Shown piece after piece: positions 18,601 through 25,996 of a stretch of DNA of 64,000 nucleotides (within the stretch, counting starts at the first letter, position 1; every line of letters starts with the position of its first letter). Source of the stretch: Granulicella pectinivorans (GTDB taxonomy: Bacteria > Acidobacteriota > Terriglobia > Terriglobales > Acidobacteriaceae); NCBI RefSeq assembly GCF_900114625.1, contig NZ_FOZL01000001.1, positions 1,488,001-1,552,000 on the forward strand. The letters are read 5' to 3'. The notes under the pieces are model-generated. The model was not told where the DNA came from and searched no databases. It saw nothing but the letters and a program-made list of their open reading frames with translations. Made by a program: the position numbers and the translations under genes.

Positions 18601-18847
18601 GATCGCCAACTTCCACGCCATCGGAATCAGCGAACTGGCCGGATCGCAGACCAGCACGCCGGGCGCTGTCCTTTCACCCTCCAGCGGCTTCGCTCCCGAT
18701 GGCCCGATTGAGGGCAACTTCTCCATTGCGGTCGATGCCTCCGGGAACATCTGGGTCGCGAACTTCAACAGTAACAACGTGATACGGTATCTCGGCCTGG
18801 CTGCTCCCACGAAGTCGCCCACGATCGGTCCGGCCCAGGCGCCGTAA
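15650..18847 (+). CDS. Large lipoprotein: five Ig-like repeats plus NHL/Vgb-type propeller
   Basis: The GTG at 15650 opens a clean lipoprotein signal ending LAGC, so the mature protein of about 1040 residues is probably lipid-anchored. A TTG six codons earlier is the alternative. Domains in order: five tandem ~90-residue Ig-like modules (Big_3_5 type, each with a GTVTFYDG-like strand) over roughly residues 38-495; a TGKVLAGGAPVSGA segment like carboxypeptidase-regulatory folds; a Ser/Thr/Ala-rich link; then repeated NVWVANY-type blades as in NHL or virginiamycin-lyase propellers. It starts 25 bases after the exosortase stop, so co-transcription is likely. It has no sorting tail of its own. 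Confidence 0.8.
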   Translation: MKILSAIPVLSFLLLSAAFLAGCGGGAGSIVVTPPTNTTTTLTSSATTVASGTSVTFTATVSPSAATGNVTFYDGTTTLGTGNLSAGVATFSTSSLAVGSHSITATYSGSGSTYNGSTSTATSIVVSTILTSTTLSVSSTTAMVGSAVSFTATVSPSAASGTVTFYDGVNLLGTGTLTAGGATFSTTSLALGTHAVTAVYGGATPYAGSSSATITVTVSAVPTTTVLRSSSATTPLGSSITLTATVSPSAATGTVTFYDGTTVLGTGTLTGGVATLPISTLSVGDHTLTAKYAGAGIYAGSTSNALTITGTALATTTSLSVSSPTAFSGTAVIFTATLAPSSATGSVTFYDGSTPLGTSTLASGNASLSVSTLANGSHSVTAVYGGDTNYATSTSSAVSVTVTINPTTLVLTANATTAVAGTNVTFTATLTPSTAPGSVTFVDGGTTIGTGALSSGVATLTLSTLSAGVHFVTAAYAGDASYTARTSNAVAITISKASSTPITGTYSGPSITGKVLAGGAPVSGASVQFYAAGTTGNGIAAGNLIASAILTDSSGSFTIPSGYSCPVATTQVYLVATGGTTATATNAPFAFLSALGSCNAVPTSVTLNEVTTVAAAWPLAQFLAAGGQIGATATNTTGLANAFLIAASLVNTTTGASPGTTYPANASSVTARINSLANLLNTCAVSNAACLQFFSAAGGSPTNTLDAAMSIVQHPAANPSALYVLSRNSTAYTPALTSTPPDWTLFSVLSGGGLSGSSTLGIMTNGNVWVANYYGVVASQFTALGAPVFATGVTGPGLSASYGLAVDQANNAWIPNDVFSGSVTKISADGATTANFSGNGMAYPVYTAVDTDGSVWVADYGNSTLTHLSATGAGLSGPSGYQSASTSFPTALAIDANHNVWTTNQSDYTITRINPDGTNPLVVKCCDSASGLAIDQRGYIWVTNYLGNTISQVSSAGAVISSTYTGGGIFRPQAVAIDGIGNVWIANFHAIGISELAGSQTSTPGAVLSPSSGFAPDGPIEGNFSIAVDASGNIWVANFNSNNVIRYLGLAAPTKSPTIGPAQAP
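15761..17135 (+). repeat. Five tandem Ig-module-coding repeats
   Basis: About 275-base units inside the lipoprotein gene, recognised by recurring codons for the ATVSPSAATGTVTFYDG core and by the closing VTAVYGG-type strand. The units have diverged in sequence but keep spacing, so they arose by duplication and are coding, not a CRISPR array. Confidence 0.8.
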
Positions 18848-18893
18848 CTCCGCCGAAATGTGGACCTTCGGGCGGTTTGCCCATCTGTCATCG

Positions 18894-18931
18894 TGTTATA
18901 AACACTCATCTTCAAGAGCCGATTGTTATAA
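18894..18931 (+). promoter_or_regulatory. Paired TGTTATAA boxes before the stressosome operon
   Basis: TGTTATAA occurs at 18894-18901 and again at 18924-18931, spaced exactly 30 bases. The first, TGTTATAAA, fits an extended -10 element (TGnTATAAt). The second runs into the ribosome site of rsbR. They may be a promoter and a duplicated regulatory box; the evidence is spacing and sequence only. Confidence 0.35.
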
Positions 18932-18939
18932 GGGGCCAC

Positions 18940-19797
18940 ATGTCATCTACCGTCGAACTGCCGAGTCTTCTTCGTAAATACGAGTCTGAACTGCTGGAAA
19001 ACTGGCTGGCCGAGCAGAAAGGAAAGGGGAACATCAGCGCGGTCATCTCCGAGTCGGAGTTGCGCGCGCAGTCGCACGAGTTTATCCAACTGTTGCAGCA
19101 GGCCATAACCACCAGTTCGGTCGGTGACTTCGACGCACCGGGCTTTCGCGATCTTCGCCGTTTTCTCGACGGCATTACCGCTGTGCGGGCGCAGGTCGGG
19201 CTGAGCCCAACGGACACGGCGATGTTCGTGTTCTCGTTCAAGCAGGTGCTATTCGCCTTGATCCGCTCCTCCATCGCGGATGCGAACACGCAGATCGAGG
19301 AGATCTGGTCGGCGACTCTGCTTCTGGATCGTCTTGGTCTCTTCGTCACCGAGGCCCATCTGAAGATGCGTGAGACAGTCATCCAGCGCCAGCAGCACGA
19401 GATGCTCGAACTTTCAACGCCGGTGGTCAAGCTCTGGGATGGTGTGCTTGCCCTCCCCATCATCGGCACACTCGACAGTTCCCGGACCCAGACCATCATG
19501 GAGTCGCTGCTGGAGCGCATCGTCGAGACAGGGGCTGAGGTAGCCATCATCGACATCACCGGTGTACCCACCGTAGACACGCTGACGGCGCAGCATCTGC
19601 TGAAGACCATTACCGCTGCCCGCCTGATGGGGGCAGAGTGCATTATCTCCGGCATCCGCCCGCAGATCGCGCAGACCATCGTGCATCTCGGAGTCGATCT
19701 CGGCGATGTTGCCACCAAGGCGACTCTGGCGGACGCCTTCAAGATGGCGCTCGTTCGCTCCGGTCACGCACTCATCAAGCGCACCCAACAGAAGTAG
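18940..19797 (+). CDS. rsbR: RsbR-type stressosome co-antagonist (RsbRD-like N-terminus, STAS)
   Basis: Scaffold and sensor subunit of a stressosome. The ATG at 18940 follows AAGGGG. The first ~150 residues are helical (LLRKYESELLENWLAEQ onward) and resemble the RsbRD N-terminal domain, a non-haem, probably ligand- or redox-sensing helical bundle. Residues ~158-275 form a STAS domain. The expected phosphoryl-acceptor threonine is in VPTVDTLTAQHLL (T214), and the second conserved region SGIRPQIAQTIVHLG follows. rsbS starts 24 bases downstream and rsbT overlaps that. No sigma factor is encoded nearby. Confidence 0.88.
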   Translation: MSSTVELPSLLRKYESELLENWLAEQKGKGNISAVISESELRAQSHEFIQLLQQAITTSSVGDFDAPGFRDLRRFLDGITAVRAQVGLSPTDTAMFVFSFKQVLFALIRSSIADANTQIEEIWSATLLLDRLGLFVTEAHLKMRETVIQRQQHEMLELSTPVVKLWDGVLALPIIGTLDSSRTQTIMESLLERIVETGAEVAIIDITGVPTVDTLTAQHLLKTITAARLMGAECIISGIRPQIAQTIVHLGVDLGDVATKATLADAFKMALVRSGHALIKRTQQK

Positions 19798-19821
19798 ACC
19801 CGCAGGGAAAGGAGACCTCCT

Positions 19822-20241
19822 ATGGAACACATTCCAATTCTGCGTATGGGAGATTTTCTCCTCATCACGGTGCAGGTGGACATGCATGACCGTCTGGCGC
19901 TGAATCTCCAGGAGGACCTGACGGAGCGCATCATCACCTATGGCTCCCGGGGCGTCTTGATCGATATTTCGGCGCTGGATGTGGTGGACTCGTTCATCGG
20001 GCGCATGCTGGGCAACATCGCGTCGATGTCGCGCATTCTGGACGCGCAGACCGTGGTGACCGGGATGCGTCCCGCCGTGGCGATCACGCTGGTGGAGCTT
20101 GGGCTTTCGCTGCCTGGCATCCGCACCGCCCTGACCGTCGAGCGCGGCATGGAGATTCTGCGGCGCGAGATCGACGCAAGCAGCTTCGCGGTGGTTGAGG
20201 AAGACGACCAGGGGGAGGAGCCGCATGACGCAAATGTATGA
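19822..20241 (+). CDS. rsbS: RsbS-type STAS antagonist
   Basis: Small single-domain STAS protein of 139 residues that in known stressosomes binds RsbT and releases it when phosphorylated. It opens with PILRMGDFLLITVQVD, typical of RsbS, and keeps the phospho-acceptor serine in LDVVDSFIGRML (S57, equivalent to S59 of Bacillus RsbS) and the TGMRPAVAITLVELG segment. GGAAAGGAG at 19806-19814 supports the start. The last ~20 residues (VVEEDDQGEEPHDANV) are acidic and extend past the usual end. The gene overlaps rsbT by 17 bases. Confidence 0.9.
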   Translation: MEHIPILRMGDFLLITVQVDMHDRLALNLQEDLTERIITYGSRGVLIDISALDVVDSFIGRMLGNIASMSRILDAQTVVTGMRPAVAITLVELGLSLPGIRTALTVERGMEILRREIDASSFAVVEEDDQGEEPHDANV

Positions 20242-20659
20242 ACTCCCCCGCATGGGGAATCCTGTGGTTTCTGGCAATCTGCCGATTCAAACCCCGGAGG
20301 ATATCGTTCTGGTTCGCACCGCCGTCCGGCAGGCGGCACTCCAACTCAAGTTCGGCCTCGTCGACCAGACCAAGCTGGTCACGGCGGCCAGCGAGATCGC
20401 CCGCAACACGCTGATCTACGGCAAGGGTGGTGAGGTGTTCATCGAGCCGGTCAGCGAGGCCAAATCCGGCCTGCGCCTGACCTTCATCGACAAAGGTCCC
20501 GGTATCCCCGACATCGACCGGGCACTCTCGGATGGGTTTACCACGGGAGGGGGCATGGGCCTCGGACTGGGAGGAACGCGCCGTCTCATGGACGACTTCA
20601 AGATCGTCTCCAAGCCGAGTGAAGGGACTACGGTATCAATTACGAAATGGAGCCGATAG
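20225..20659 (+). CDS. rsbT: RsbT-type serine/threonine switch kinase
   Basis: GHKL-fold kinase that phosphorylates the STAS proteins of the stressosome and then leaves to act on an effector. The ATG at 20225 lies inside the rsbS end, with GGGAGGAG just upstream. The 144-residue product has the N box EIARNTLIYG, G1 box DKGPGI and G2 box MGLGLGGTRRLMDDF, so the ATP site is complete. In Bacillus the released RsbT activates the RsbU phosphatase. Here no RsbU is present, and the next genes carry further RsbT-like domains fused to other outputs. Confidence 0.92.
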   Translation: MTQMYELPRMGNPVVSGNLPIQTPEDIVLVRTAVRQAALQLKFGLVDQTKLVTAASEIARNTLIYGKGGEVFIEPVSEAKSGLRLTFIDKGPGIPDIDRALSDGFTTGGGMGLGLGGTRRLMDDFKIVSKPSEGTTVSITKWSR

Positions 20660-21744
20660 AGCACACTGGAGCGAATCCCCAGCCCATCCGCACGGCGGTC
20701 GTCATCCCCATCGAGGACTCTTCGCAAATTCCCGTGGCGCGCCGGGCCGTGCTTGAGGCCGGACGTGAACTGCGTCTGGATGAGGCCACACTCTCGCGCG
20801 CTGAGATTGTGGCCGTGGAACTGGCCCGCAACATCTTTCTTCATGGGCGCACTGTCACCTCGCAGGGAGGCGTTCCGCTCCGGCGTATTCAACGACCGGG
20901 CGAGCTGTTTATCTCTTCGGATATCGAGGGTACTGCCGTGCAGATCGTGGCAGTGGACTCCGGCGTCGGCATCTCCAGCATCTTGCGTGCCATGACGGAC
21001 GGCTTCTCGACCTCCGGAACGCCTGGGCTTGGCCTGGGGGCGGTGAAGCGGCTTTCACGGAGCTTCGATATCTTCTCCTCGATCGAACCGGATGCGGCGC
21101 GCGGCACGGTAGTCGCCGCCTTAGTCGGTCCGGAGAAGCCGGTTGGGACGACCACGGCAGCGGTTCTCTCCTCAGCGCTGCCGGGCGAGACTGTCGGCGG
21201 AGACTCCTGGGCGTCGTTCCAGACGGCGGAGAGCACCTACTATCTGATGGCGGACGGACTTGGGCATGGCCCCCATGCGCACGATGCCTCGACGCTGGCG
21301 GTGAATCTCTTTCTGCGGTCTATGGAGCGATCCAGGGCGGCTCTCTCTCCCGCAGAGCTCCTCACCCACATGCATCCGCTGATGCGCGCGACGCGCGGCG
21401 CGGCGATAGCACTGATCCGGATCGACCATGCCACGCGCCAGATTGTGTTCTGCGGTGTGGGCAATATCAGCATGGTGCTCTCCGCGCCCAACGGCGCAAC
21501 CCGCACCATGCTCTCGCACAACGGCACGCTGGGGCACCAGATGCAGCGCGTGCAGGAGTTTACGGAGAATTACCTTCCGGGATCGCTGCTCATTCTGCAT
21601 TCGGACGGCATTCACACCAGCTGGAAGCTGCAAAATGCGACTGGTCTCGACCGTCAGGCATCCGCCACCATCGCTGGGGCCATCTATCGAGAGGCATGGC
21701 GCGGAAGGGATGACGCCACCGTGCTGGTTGCCCGACTTGCCTAA
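20647..21744 (+). CDS. RsbT-like ATPase fused to SpoIIE/PP2C phosphatase (RsbX-like)
   Basis: Two domains in 365 residues. Residues ~15-150 are a GHKL module like RsbT, with N box EIVAVELARNIFLHG, G1 DSGVGI and G2 TPGLGLGAVKRLSRSF. Residues ~180-365 are a PP2C/SpoIIE phosphatase with the metal-binding ADGLGHGPHAHDAS motif, CGVGNISMVL and LILHSDGI. It overlaps rsbT by 13 bases. By its place after RsbRST and its phosphatase half it should reset the stressosome by dephosphorylating RsbR/RsbS, as RsbX does. The kinase-like half could make it bifunctional, which is an inference. Confidence 0.87.
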   Translation: MEPIEHTGANPQPIRTAVVIPIEDSSQIPVARRAVLEAGRELRLDEATLSRAEIVAVELARNIFLHGRTVTSQGGVPLRRIQRPGELFISSDIEGTAVQIVAVDSGVGISSILRAMTDGFSTSGTPGLGLGAVKRLSRSFDIFSSIEPDAARGTVVAALVGPEKPVGTTTAAVLSSALPGETVGGDSWASFQTAESTYYLMADGLGHGPHAHDASTLAVNLFLRSMERSRAALSPAELLTHMHPLMRATRGAAIALIRIDHATRQIVFCGVGNISMVLSAPNGATRTMLSHNGTLGHQMQRVQEFTENYLPGSLLILHSDGIHTSWKLQNATGLDRQASATIAGAIYREAWRGRDDATVLVARLA

Positions 21745-23551
21745 TTCTTCTCCACAAAACGCGCTTCTGACCGTTCGTCTGATCGGGGAATCGGACTTTG
21801 TCCTCTCGCGCCAGCGTGCCAAGCAGATTGCCGCTCTCCTCGGCTTCGAAAACCAGGACCAGACCCGCATCGCCACTGCGGTCTCCGAGATCGCGCGCAA
21901 CGCTTACGAGTACGCCGGTGGCGGTCGAGCCGAGTTTTTTGTCGATCGGTCTCCCCAGCCGCAGCTTCGCATCGTCATCTCCGACAAGGGGAAGGGAATC
22001 GACGCGCTGGAGTCGATCTACGACGGGACGTACACCTCTGCATCGGGCATGGGACTAGGCATTATGGGCGCGCGGCGTCTGCTGGACTCCTTCGACCTGA
22101 AGACCTCTCCCCAGGGAACCGTTGCGACGTTGATCAAGCGCATCCCGGAAAACAAGGGGCGCATTCCCTCAGACGCGGAGCTGGTCGAACGCCTGCCGCA
22201 GAGGCACTCTGACAGCAGAGCCGCTATGGCCGACCAGAATCACGAGTTGATGACCCTGCTGGCCGACCTTCGCCTCCGCGAATCCGAACTGACACACCTG
22301 AACCAGGAGCTGGAGGAGACGAACCGGGGGGTGCTGGTTCTCTACGCGGAACTCGAAGACAAATCGCTGGCGGTCCAGCATGCCTCGGAGATGAAGACGC
22401 GCTTCCTCTCTGGCGTCACGCATGAGTTACGCACTCCCCTGAACTCCATCGTGTCGCTCTCGCGCCTTCTTCTACACCGCGTGGATGGCGAACTGAACGC
22501 GGAGCAGGAGAAACAGGTCGGCTTCATCCTGCGCTCGGCCCAGACGCTCTCCGACATGGTCAACGACCTGCTCGACATGGCTAAGATCGAGGCCGGTAAG
22601 ACCTCGGTCAAGCTCAGCGACGTCAATGTTCATGACACCCTCGCGGGCCTGCGCGGCATGTTCCGCTCCTTCATCACGAATCCTGGGGTGGATCTTGTCG
22701 TCGTACTGCCGGAGGGCCCGGACGCCCACTCCCTCGTCGTCCACACCGACGAGGGCAAACTCGCGCAGATTCTGCGCAACTTCATCTCCAACGCGTTGAA
22801 GTACACCTCAGAGGGACGCGTGGTGGTCAAGGCCGAGCGCGTGGAGGACAACATCGTCTTCTCGGTGGCGGATACCGGCATCGGCATCGCACCGGAGCAC
22901 CATGAACTGGTCATGCAGGAGTGGGGCCAGGTCGAGAGCGCCATGCAGAACCGTCACAAGGGCAGCGGCCTGGGACTCCCGCTCTCCCGGTCGCTGGCCG
23001 AGGTCCTGGGCGGCAGCATCCACTTCACCTCCACGCCGGGGGTGGGATCTACCTTCTACCTGACCCTTCCCGCGCAGCCGGCGGAGCGCAAGGGGTCCGA
23101 TTCCAACAGGCGCGCAGCTTCCGTCCATATCCTGATGGCCGACGACGATGAGGTCGCCCGCTACCTTCTGCGCCGTCGCCTGTCCACGCTCACCACTGCC
23201 CCCATCTATGAGGCCACGACGATCGCCGAGTGCCTGCAGGCGATTACGCGCAGCCGCCCGGCGATCCTGTTCCTCGACTTCGTGACCGCTGGCCCGCGCG
23301 GCTTCGACGTGCTGCACCGCATCCGCGAGCAGACCGCCAATCAGCAGCTTCCCATCGTCCTGCTGACCGCCCGCACCATCACCCCGTCGGAGTACAGCGA
23401 ACTCGAAAGCCTGGGCATCCAGGTCATCTCGAAGCGCCTCGGGGATACCGATAGCAACCAACAGGACCAGGATGAGCAGCGTCAGCAGATTGAACGCGCT
23501 CTTCTTCAGGTAGGCTTAAGCAATATGCATGAAGGGCCGGTCAATTCGTGA
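21710..23551 (+). CDS. Hybrid histidine kinase with N-terminal RsbT-like module and C-terminal receiver
   Basis: Signalling protein of about 613 residues in four parts: an RsbT-like GHKL domain (about 15-145; N box EIARNAYEYA, G1 DKGKGI, G2 GMGLGIMGARRLLDSF); a coiled coil (about 175-225); a HisKA/HATPase kinase with H box GVTHELRTPLNS (H238) and G boxes DTGIGI and GSGLGLPLS; and a receiver (about 470-590) with Asp in ILFLDF, Thr in LLTAR and Lys in ISKRL. The ATG at 21710 overlaps the preceding gene by 35 bases. TTG codons at 21728 and 21737 are alternative starts. It appears to couple the stressosome kinase fold to a phosphorelay. Confidence 0.85.
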   Translation: MTPPCWLPDLPNSSPQNALLTVRLIGESDFVLSRQRAKQIAALLGFENQDQTRIATAVSEIARNAYEYAGGGRAEFFVDRSPQPQLRIVISDKGKGIDALESIYDGTYTSASGMGLGIMGARRLLDSFDLKTSPQGTVATLIKRIPENKGRIPSDAELVERLPQRHSDSRAAMADQNHELMTLLADLRLRESELTHLNQELEETNRGVLVLYAELEDKSLAVQHASEMKTRFLSGVTHELRTPLNSIVSLSRLLLHRVDGELNAEQEKQVGFILRSAQTLSDMVNDLLDMAKIEAGKTSVKLSDVNVHDTLAGLRGMFRSFITNPGVDLVVVLPEGPDAHSLVVHTDEGKLAQILRNFISNALKYTSEGRVVVKAERVEDNIVFSVADTGIGIAPEHHELVMQEWGQVESAMQNRHKGSGLGLPLSRSLAEVLGGSIHFTSTPGVGSTFYLTLPAQPAERKGSDSNRRAASVHILMADDDEVARYLLRRRLSTLTTAPIYEATTIAECLQAITRSRPAILFLDFVTAGPRGFDVLHRIREQTANQQLPIVLLTARTITPSEYSELESLGIQVISKRLGDTDSNQQDQDEQRQQIERALLQVGLSNMHEGPVNS

Positions 23552-25080
23552 TCCAGGAGCGAGCCCGCAAGCTTCTCTACGTCGACGACACCGAAGAGCA
23601 GCGCTACGCCATGCGCCGCATCCTCGAGGGTGCCGGCTTCACCGTCATCGAAGCTGCCTCGGGAGCCGAGGCGTTCCGCCAGCTTGCCGCTCACGATAAC
23701 CTCCTCGCCTGCATCCTCGATGTGCGTCTGCCGGACATGTCCGGATACGACGTCTGCCGACGGATGAAGGCCGATCCCGTTACGACCGGCATCCCCGTGC
23801 TGCAGATCTCCGCCTCCTTCGCCGACCCCATTCTGCGCGCCTCCGGTCTTTCTGCCGGAGCCGACGCGTATGTCGCGCAGCCGGTTCACCCCAGCGAGCT
23901 GCTTGCGCTGGTCAACTCGCTCATCCGCGCCCACCAGTTTGAGCGCACCCTGCGCTTCCAGGCTGAGGTCAGCGCCTCGCTCGCCGCTTCGCTGGACCAT
24001 CGACAGACCGTTCGCACCATTGAGACGATCTTCTGCCCGCGCCTCTGCGATCACTGCACTGTCTACCTGCGCCCGCAAACCTTAGGCCACTCCAGTGGCG
24101 CTCATCGCGCGGTCATCACACCACCCGATGCCGCCACGATCCTGTTGGCGCAGGCGGAGAAGGTGGCCGAGACCGCCGTTCCCCGCCTGGTCGATCCCAG
24201 CACCCTCATCGTTCCGCTGCATGTAGGCCGCAAACACCTTGGCGCGCTGCTGTTCACCATCGACGGTACACGTCGCTTCTACACGCAGGAGAGCATCGCG
24301 CCCGCAGAGGACATCGCCAGCCGGGCCGCCCTCGCGCTCCAGAATTCGACGCTCTACACTGCGCAGCAGAACGCGCAGGCCGCGCTCGTTCAGAGTGAGA
24401 AACTGGCCGCCGCCGGACGCCTCTCCGCCGCGATCGCCCACGAGATCAACAACCCGCTCGAAGCCCTGACGAACCTCATGTTCCTCATCGAGACCAGCGA
24501 AGAGACGCCGCCCACCATCAAGGCATACGCCGCCGAGGGGCTCTCCGAGCTCTCGCGCCTGACCCACATCGCACGCCAGTCCCTCGGCTTCTACCGCGAA
24601 CTCACCGGCCCGACTCTCTTCGACCTGAACGAGAGCATCGACGACACCCTCCGCATTTACCTCAAGCGCTTTACCGCCAAACGCATCCGGATTGAGCGGG
24701 ATTTTGCTCCGGAGGTGACGGTCACCGCCGTCAAAGGGGAGATCCGCCAGGTCGTGTCGAATCTGCTCGTCAACGCCTACGACGCCGCGCCGGAAGACGG
24801 CACGCTCCGGGTCTCGACAGGCACACTCCCCACCGGAGAAGTCTGGTTCCGCGTCCAGAACATCGGCTCCGGAATCCCGGCCGATGTCCTCCCGCACATC
24901 TTCGAGCCCTTCTTCTCGACCAAAGACGGCACCGGCACAGGGCTTGGCCTGTGGGTCTCGGAATCAATCGTCCGCAAGCACGGCGGCACCATTGAAGCGA
25001 TCAATCCAGCGCCGGGCGACGCCAACCCCATGACCACCTTCGAGGTCACGCTCCCACACGATTCCCAGGCCATCGAGTAG
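23548..25080 (+). CDS. Receiver-GAF-histidine kinase
   Basis: The GTG start overlaps the previous stop (GTGA), so the two are translationally coupled. Of 510 residues, 1-125 form a receiver with acidic pair D13/D14, phospho-acceptor D58 (ILDVRLPDMSG) and a conserved serine. The lysine expected at the end of strand 5 is replaced by glutamine (YVAQPVHP, Q111). Residues ~140-275 form a GAF-like sensor and ~280-510 a kinase with H box IAHEINNPLEA (H298), and G boxes GSGIPADVLPHIFEPFFS and GTGTGLGLWVSE. It is the last gene of the stressosome operon and could receive phosphoryl groups from the hybrid kinase. Confidence 0.88.
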   Translation: MIQERARKLLYVDDTEEQRYAMRRILEGAGFTVIEAASGAEAFRQLAAHDNLLACILDVRLPDMSGYDVCRRMKADPVTTGIPVLQISASFADPILRASGLSAGADAYVAQPVHPSELLALVNSLIRAHQFERTLRFQAEVSASLAASLDHRQTVRTIETIFCPRLCDHCTVYLRPQTLGHSSGAHRAVITPPDAATILLAQAEKVAETAVPRLVDPSTLIVPLHVGRKHLGALLFTIDGTRRFYTQESIAPAEDIASRAALALQNSTLYTAQQNAQAALVQSEKLAAAGRLSAAIAHEINNPLEALTNLMFLIETSEETPPTIKAYAAEGLSELSRLTHIARQSLGFYRELTGPTLFDLNESIDDTLRIYLKRFTAKRIRIERDFAPEVTVTAVKGEIRQVVSNLLVNAYDAAPEDGTLRVSTGTLPTGEVWFRVQNIGSGIPADVLPHIFEPFFSTKDGTGTGLGLWVSESIVRKHGGTIEAINPAPGDANPMTTFEVTLPHDSQAIE

Positions 25081-25114
25081 CCCCGATCTCGCTGTGATCA
25101 TCTAACCTGAGAGT

Positions 25115-25996
25115 ATGCGTGTCGCCACCCTCATCGCCGTTCTAGCCCTCGCCACCACTCTGCCTGCCCAAACCCTGCAGCAAAAGCTCGCGAAGATCGC
25201 GGCGAGCGCCAACGAGACCGTCTCAGTCGCCTGCGCCCTGCCGAACTCGACGCTGAACTGCGACCTCAACCCCGACGGCCACCCGCCCATGCAGTCGGTC
25301 TTCAAGCTTCCGCTCGGCGTCGCCATGCTCCATCTTGTGGAACAGGGCAACTTCACGCTCGACCAGCCCATTCGCTTTCTACCGTCGGACCGCATCCAGC
25401 CAGGCTCGTACAGCCCCTTGCAGGACAAGTATCCGGACGCGAACGTCGACGTGCCCCTCCGCGAACTCATCCGCCTCTCCGTCTATCTCTCCGACAATGC
25501 CGCCGCCGATACGCTGCTGCGTCTGCTGGGTGGCACCGCGGCGTTGCAGAAGTACATGGACACCCTCGGCATCCAGGGCTTCCACATCGAAGACACCGAA
25601 TACTCACTCCATACCGATGCGCAGTTTCAATTTCGCAACTGGTTCACGCCCCGCGCAGCCGTGTCGTTCCTCCGCTTGCTGGCCGACAACTCGCCTCTCA
25701 CGCCGGAGCATACGCAGCTTCTCTTCAGCTTCATGCAGGGCCCGGGAAATGGCACCGGACGCATCAAGGCCGGGCTGCCCGCCGACACCGTCGTCCGCCA
25801 CAAATCCGGCACCTCGGATACGGTCATCGGTGTCACCTATGCGATGAACGATATCGCTTTGATCACGCTTCCGGATGGCCGTACGCTTGCCTTGGCGGTC
25901 TTCCTGACCAACTCGACCGACAGCCAGAAGGATCGGGAGGCGACGATCGCCGCCATCGCCAAAGCGGTCTACGAGGCGGCCATCGCACCGAAGTAG
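25115..25996 (+). CDS. bla: Class A beta-lactamase (subclass A2-like)
   Basis: Exported serine hydrolase predicted to open beta-lactam rings. A signal peptide (MRVATLIAVLALATTLPAQ) is followed by all class A motifs: S-x-x-K in QSVFKLPLG, SDN in YLSDNAAAD and K-S/T-G in VRHKSGTSDT. The omega-loop region reads TEYSLHTDAQFQFRNWFTP, matching the layout E..xHxDxxxQxxNWxTP of the PER/VEB/CfxA-type A2 subclass rather than TEM-type enzymes. The length of 293 residues is normal. It lies after the stressosome operon and is convergent with the cofactor operon. Whether it gives resistance cannot be told from sequence. Confidence 0.88.
   Translation: MRVATLIAVLALATTLPAQTLQQKLAKIAASANETVSVACALPNSTLNCDLNPDGHPPMQSVFKLPLGVAMLHLVEQGNFTLDQPIRFLPSDRIQPGSYSPLQDKYPDANVDVPLRELIRLSVYLSDNAAADTLLRLLGGTAALQKYMDTLGIQGFHIEDTEYSLHTDAQFQFRNWFTPRAAVSFLRLLADNSPLTPEHTQLLFSFMQGPGNGTGRIKAGLPADTVVRHKSGTSDTVIGVTYAMNDIALITLPDGRTLALAVFLTNSTDSQKDREATIAAIAKAVYEAAIAPK

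Noticed and set aside
21428..21709. Upstream extension of the hybrid kinase frame through the phosphatase gene
   Set aside because: This part translates the SpoIIE-domain gene in another frame and has no similarity to RsbT; a start near 21710 gives the right domain edge.
18940..25080. A sigma-B type gene cluster with its sigma factor
   Set aside because: No sigma factor, RsbV, RsbW or RsbU-like gene is encoded in or beside the operon.
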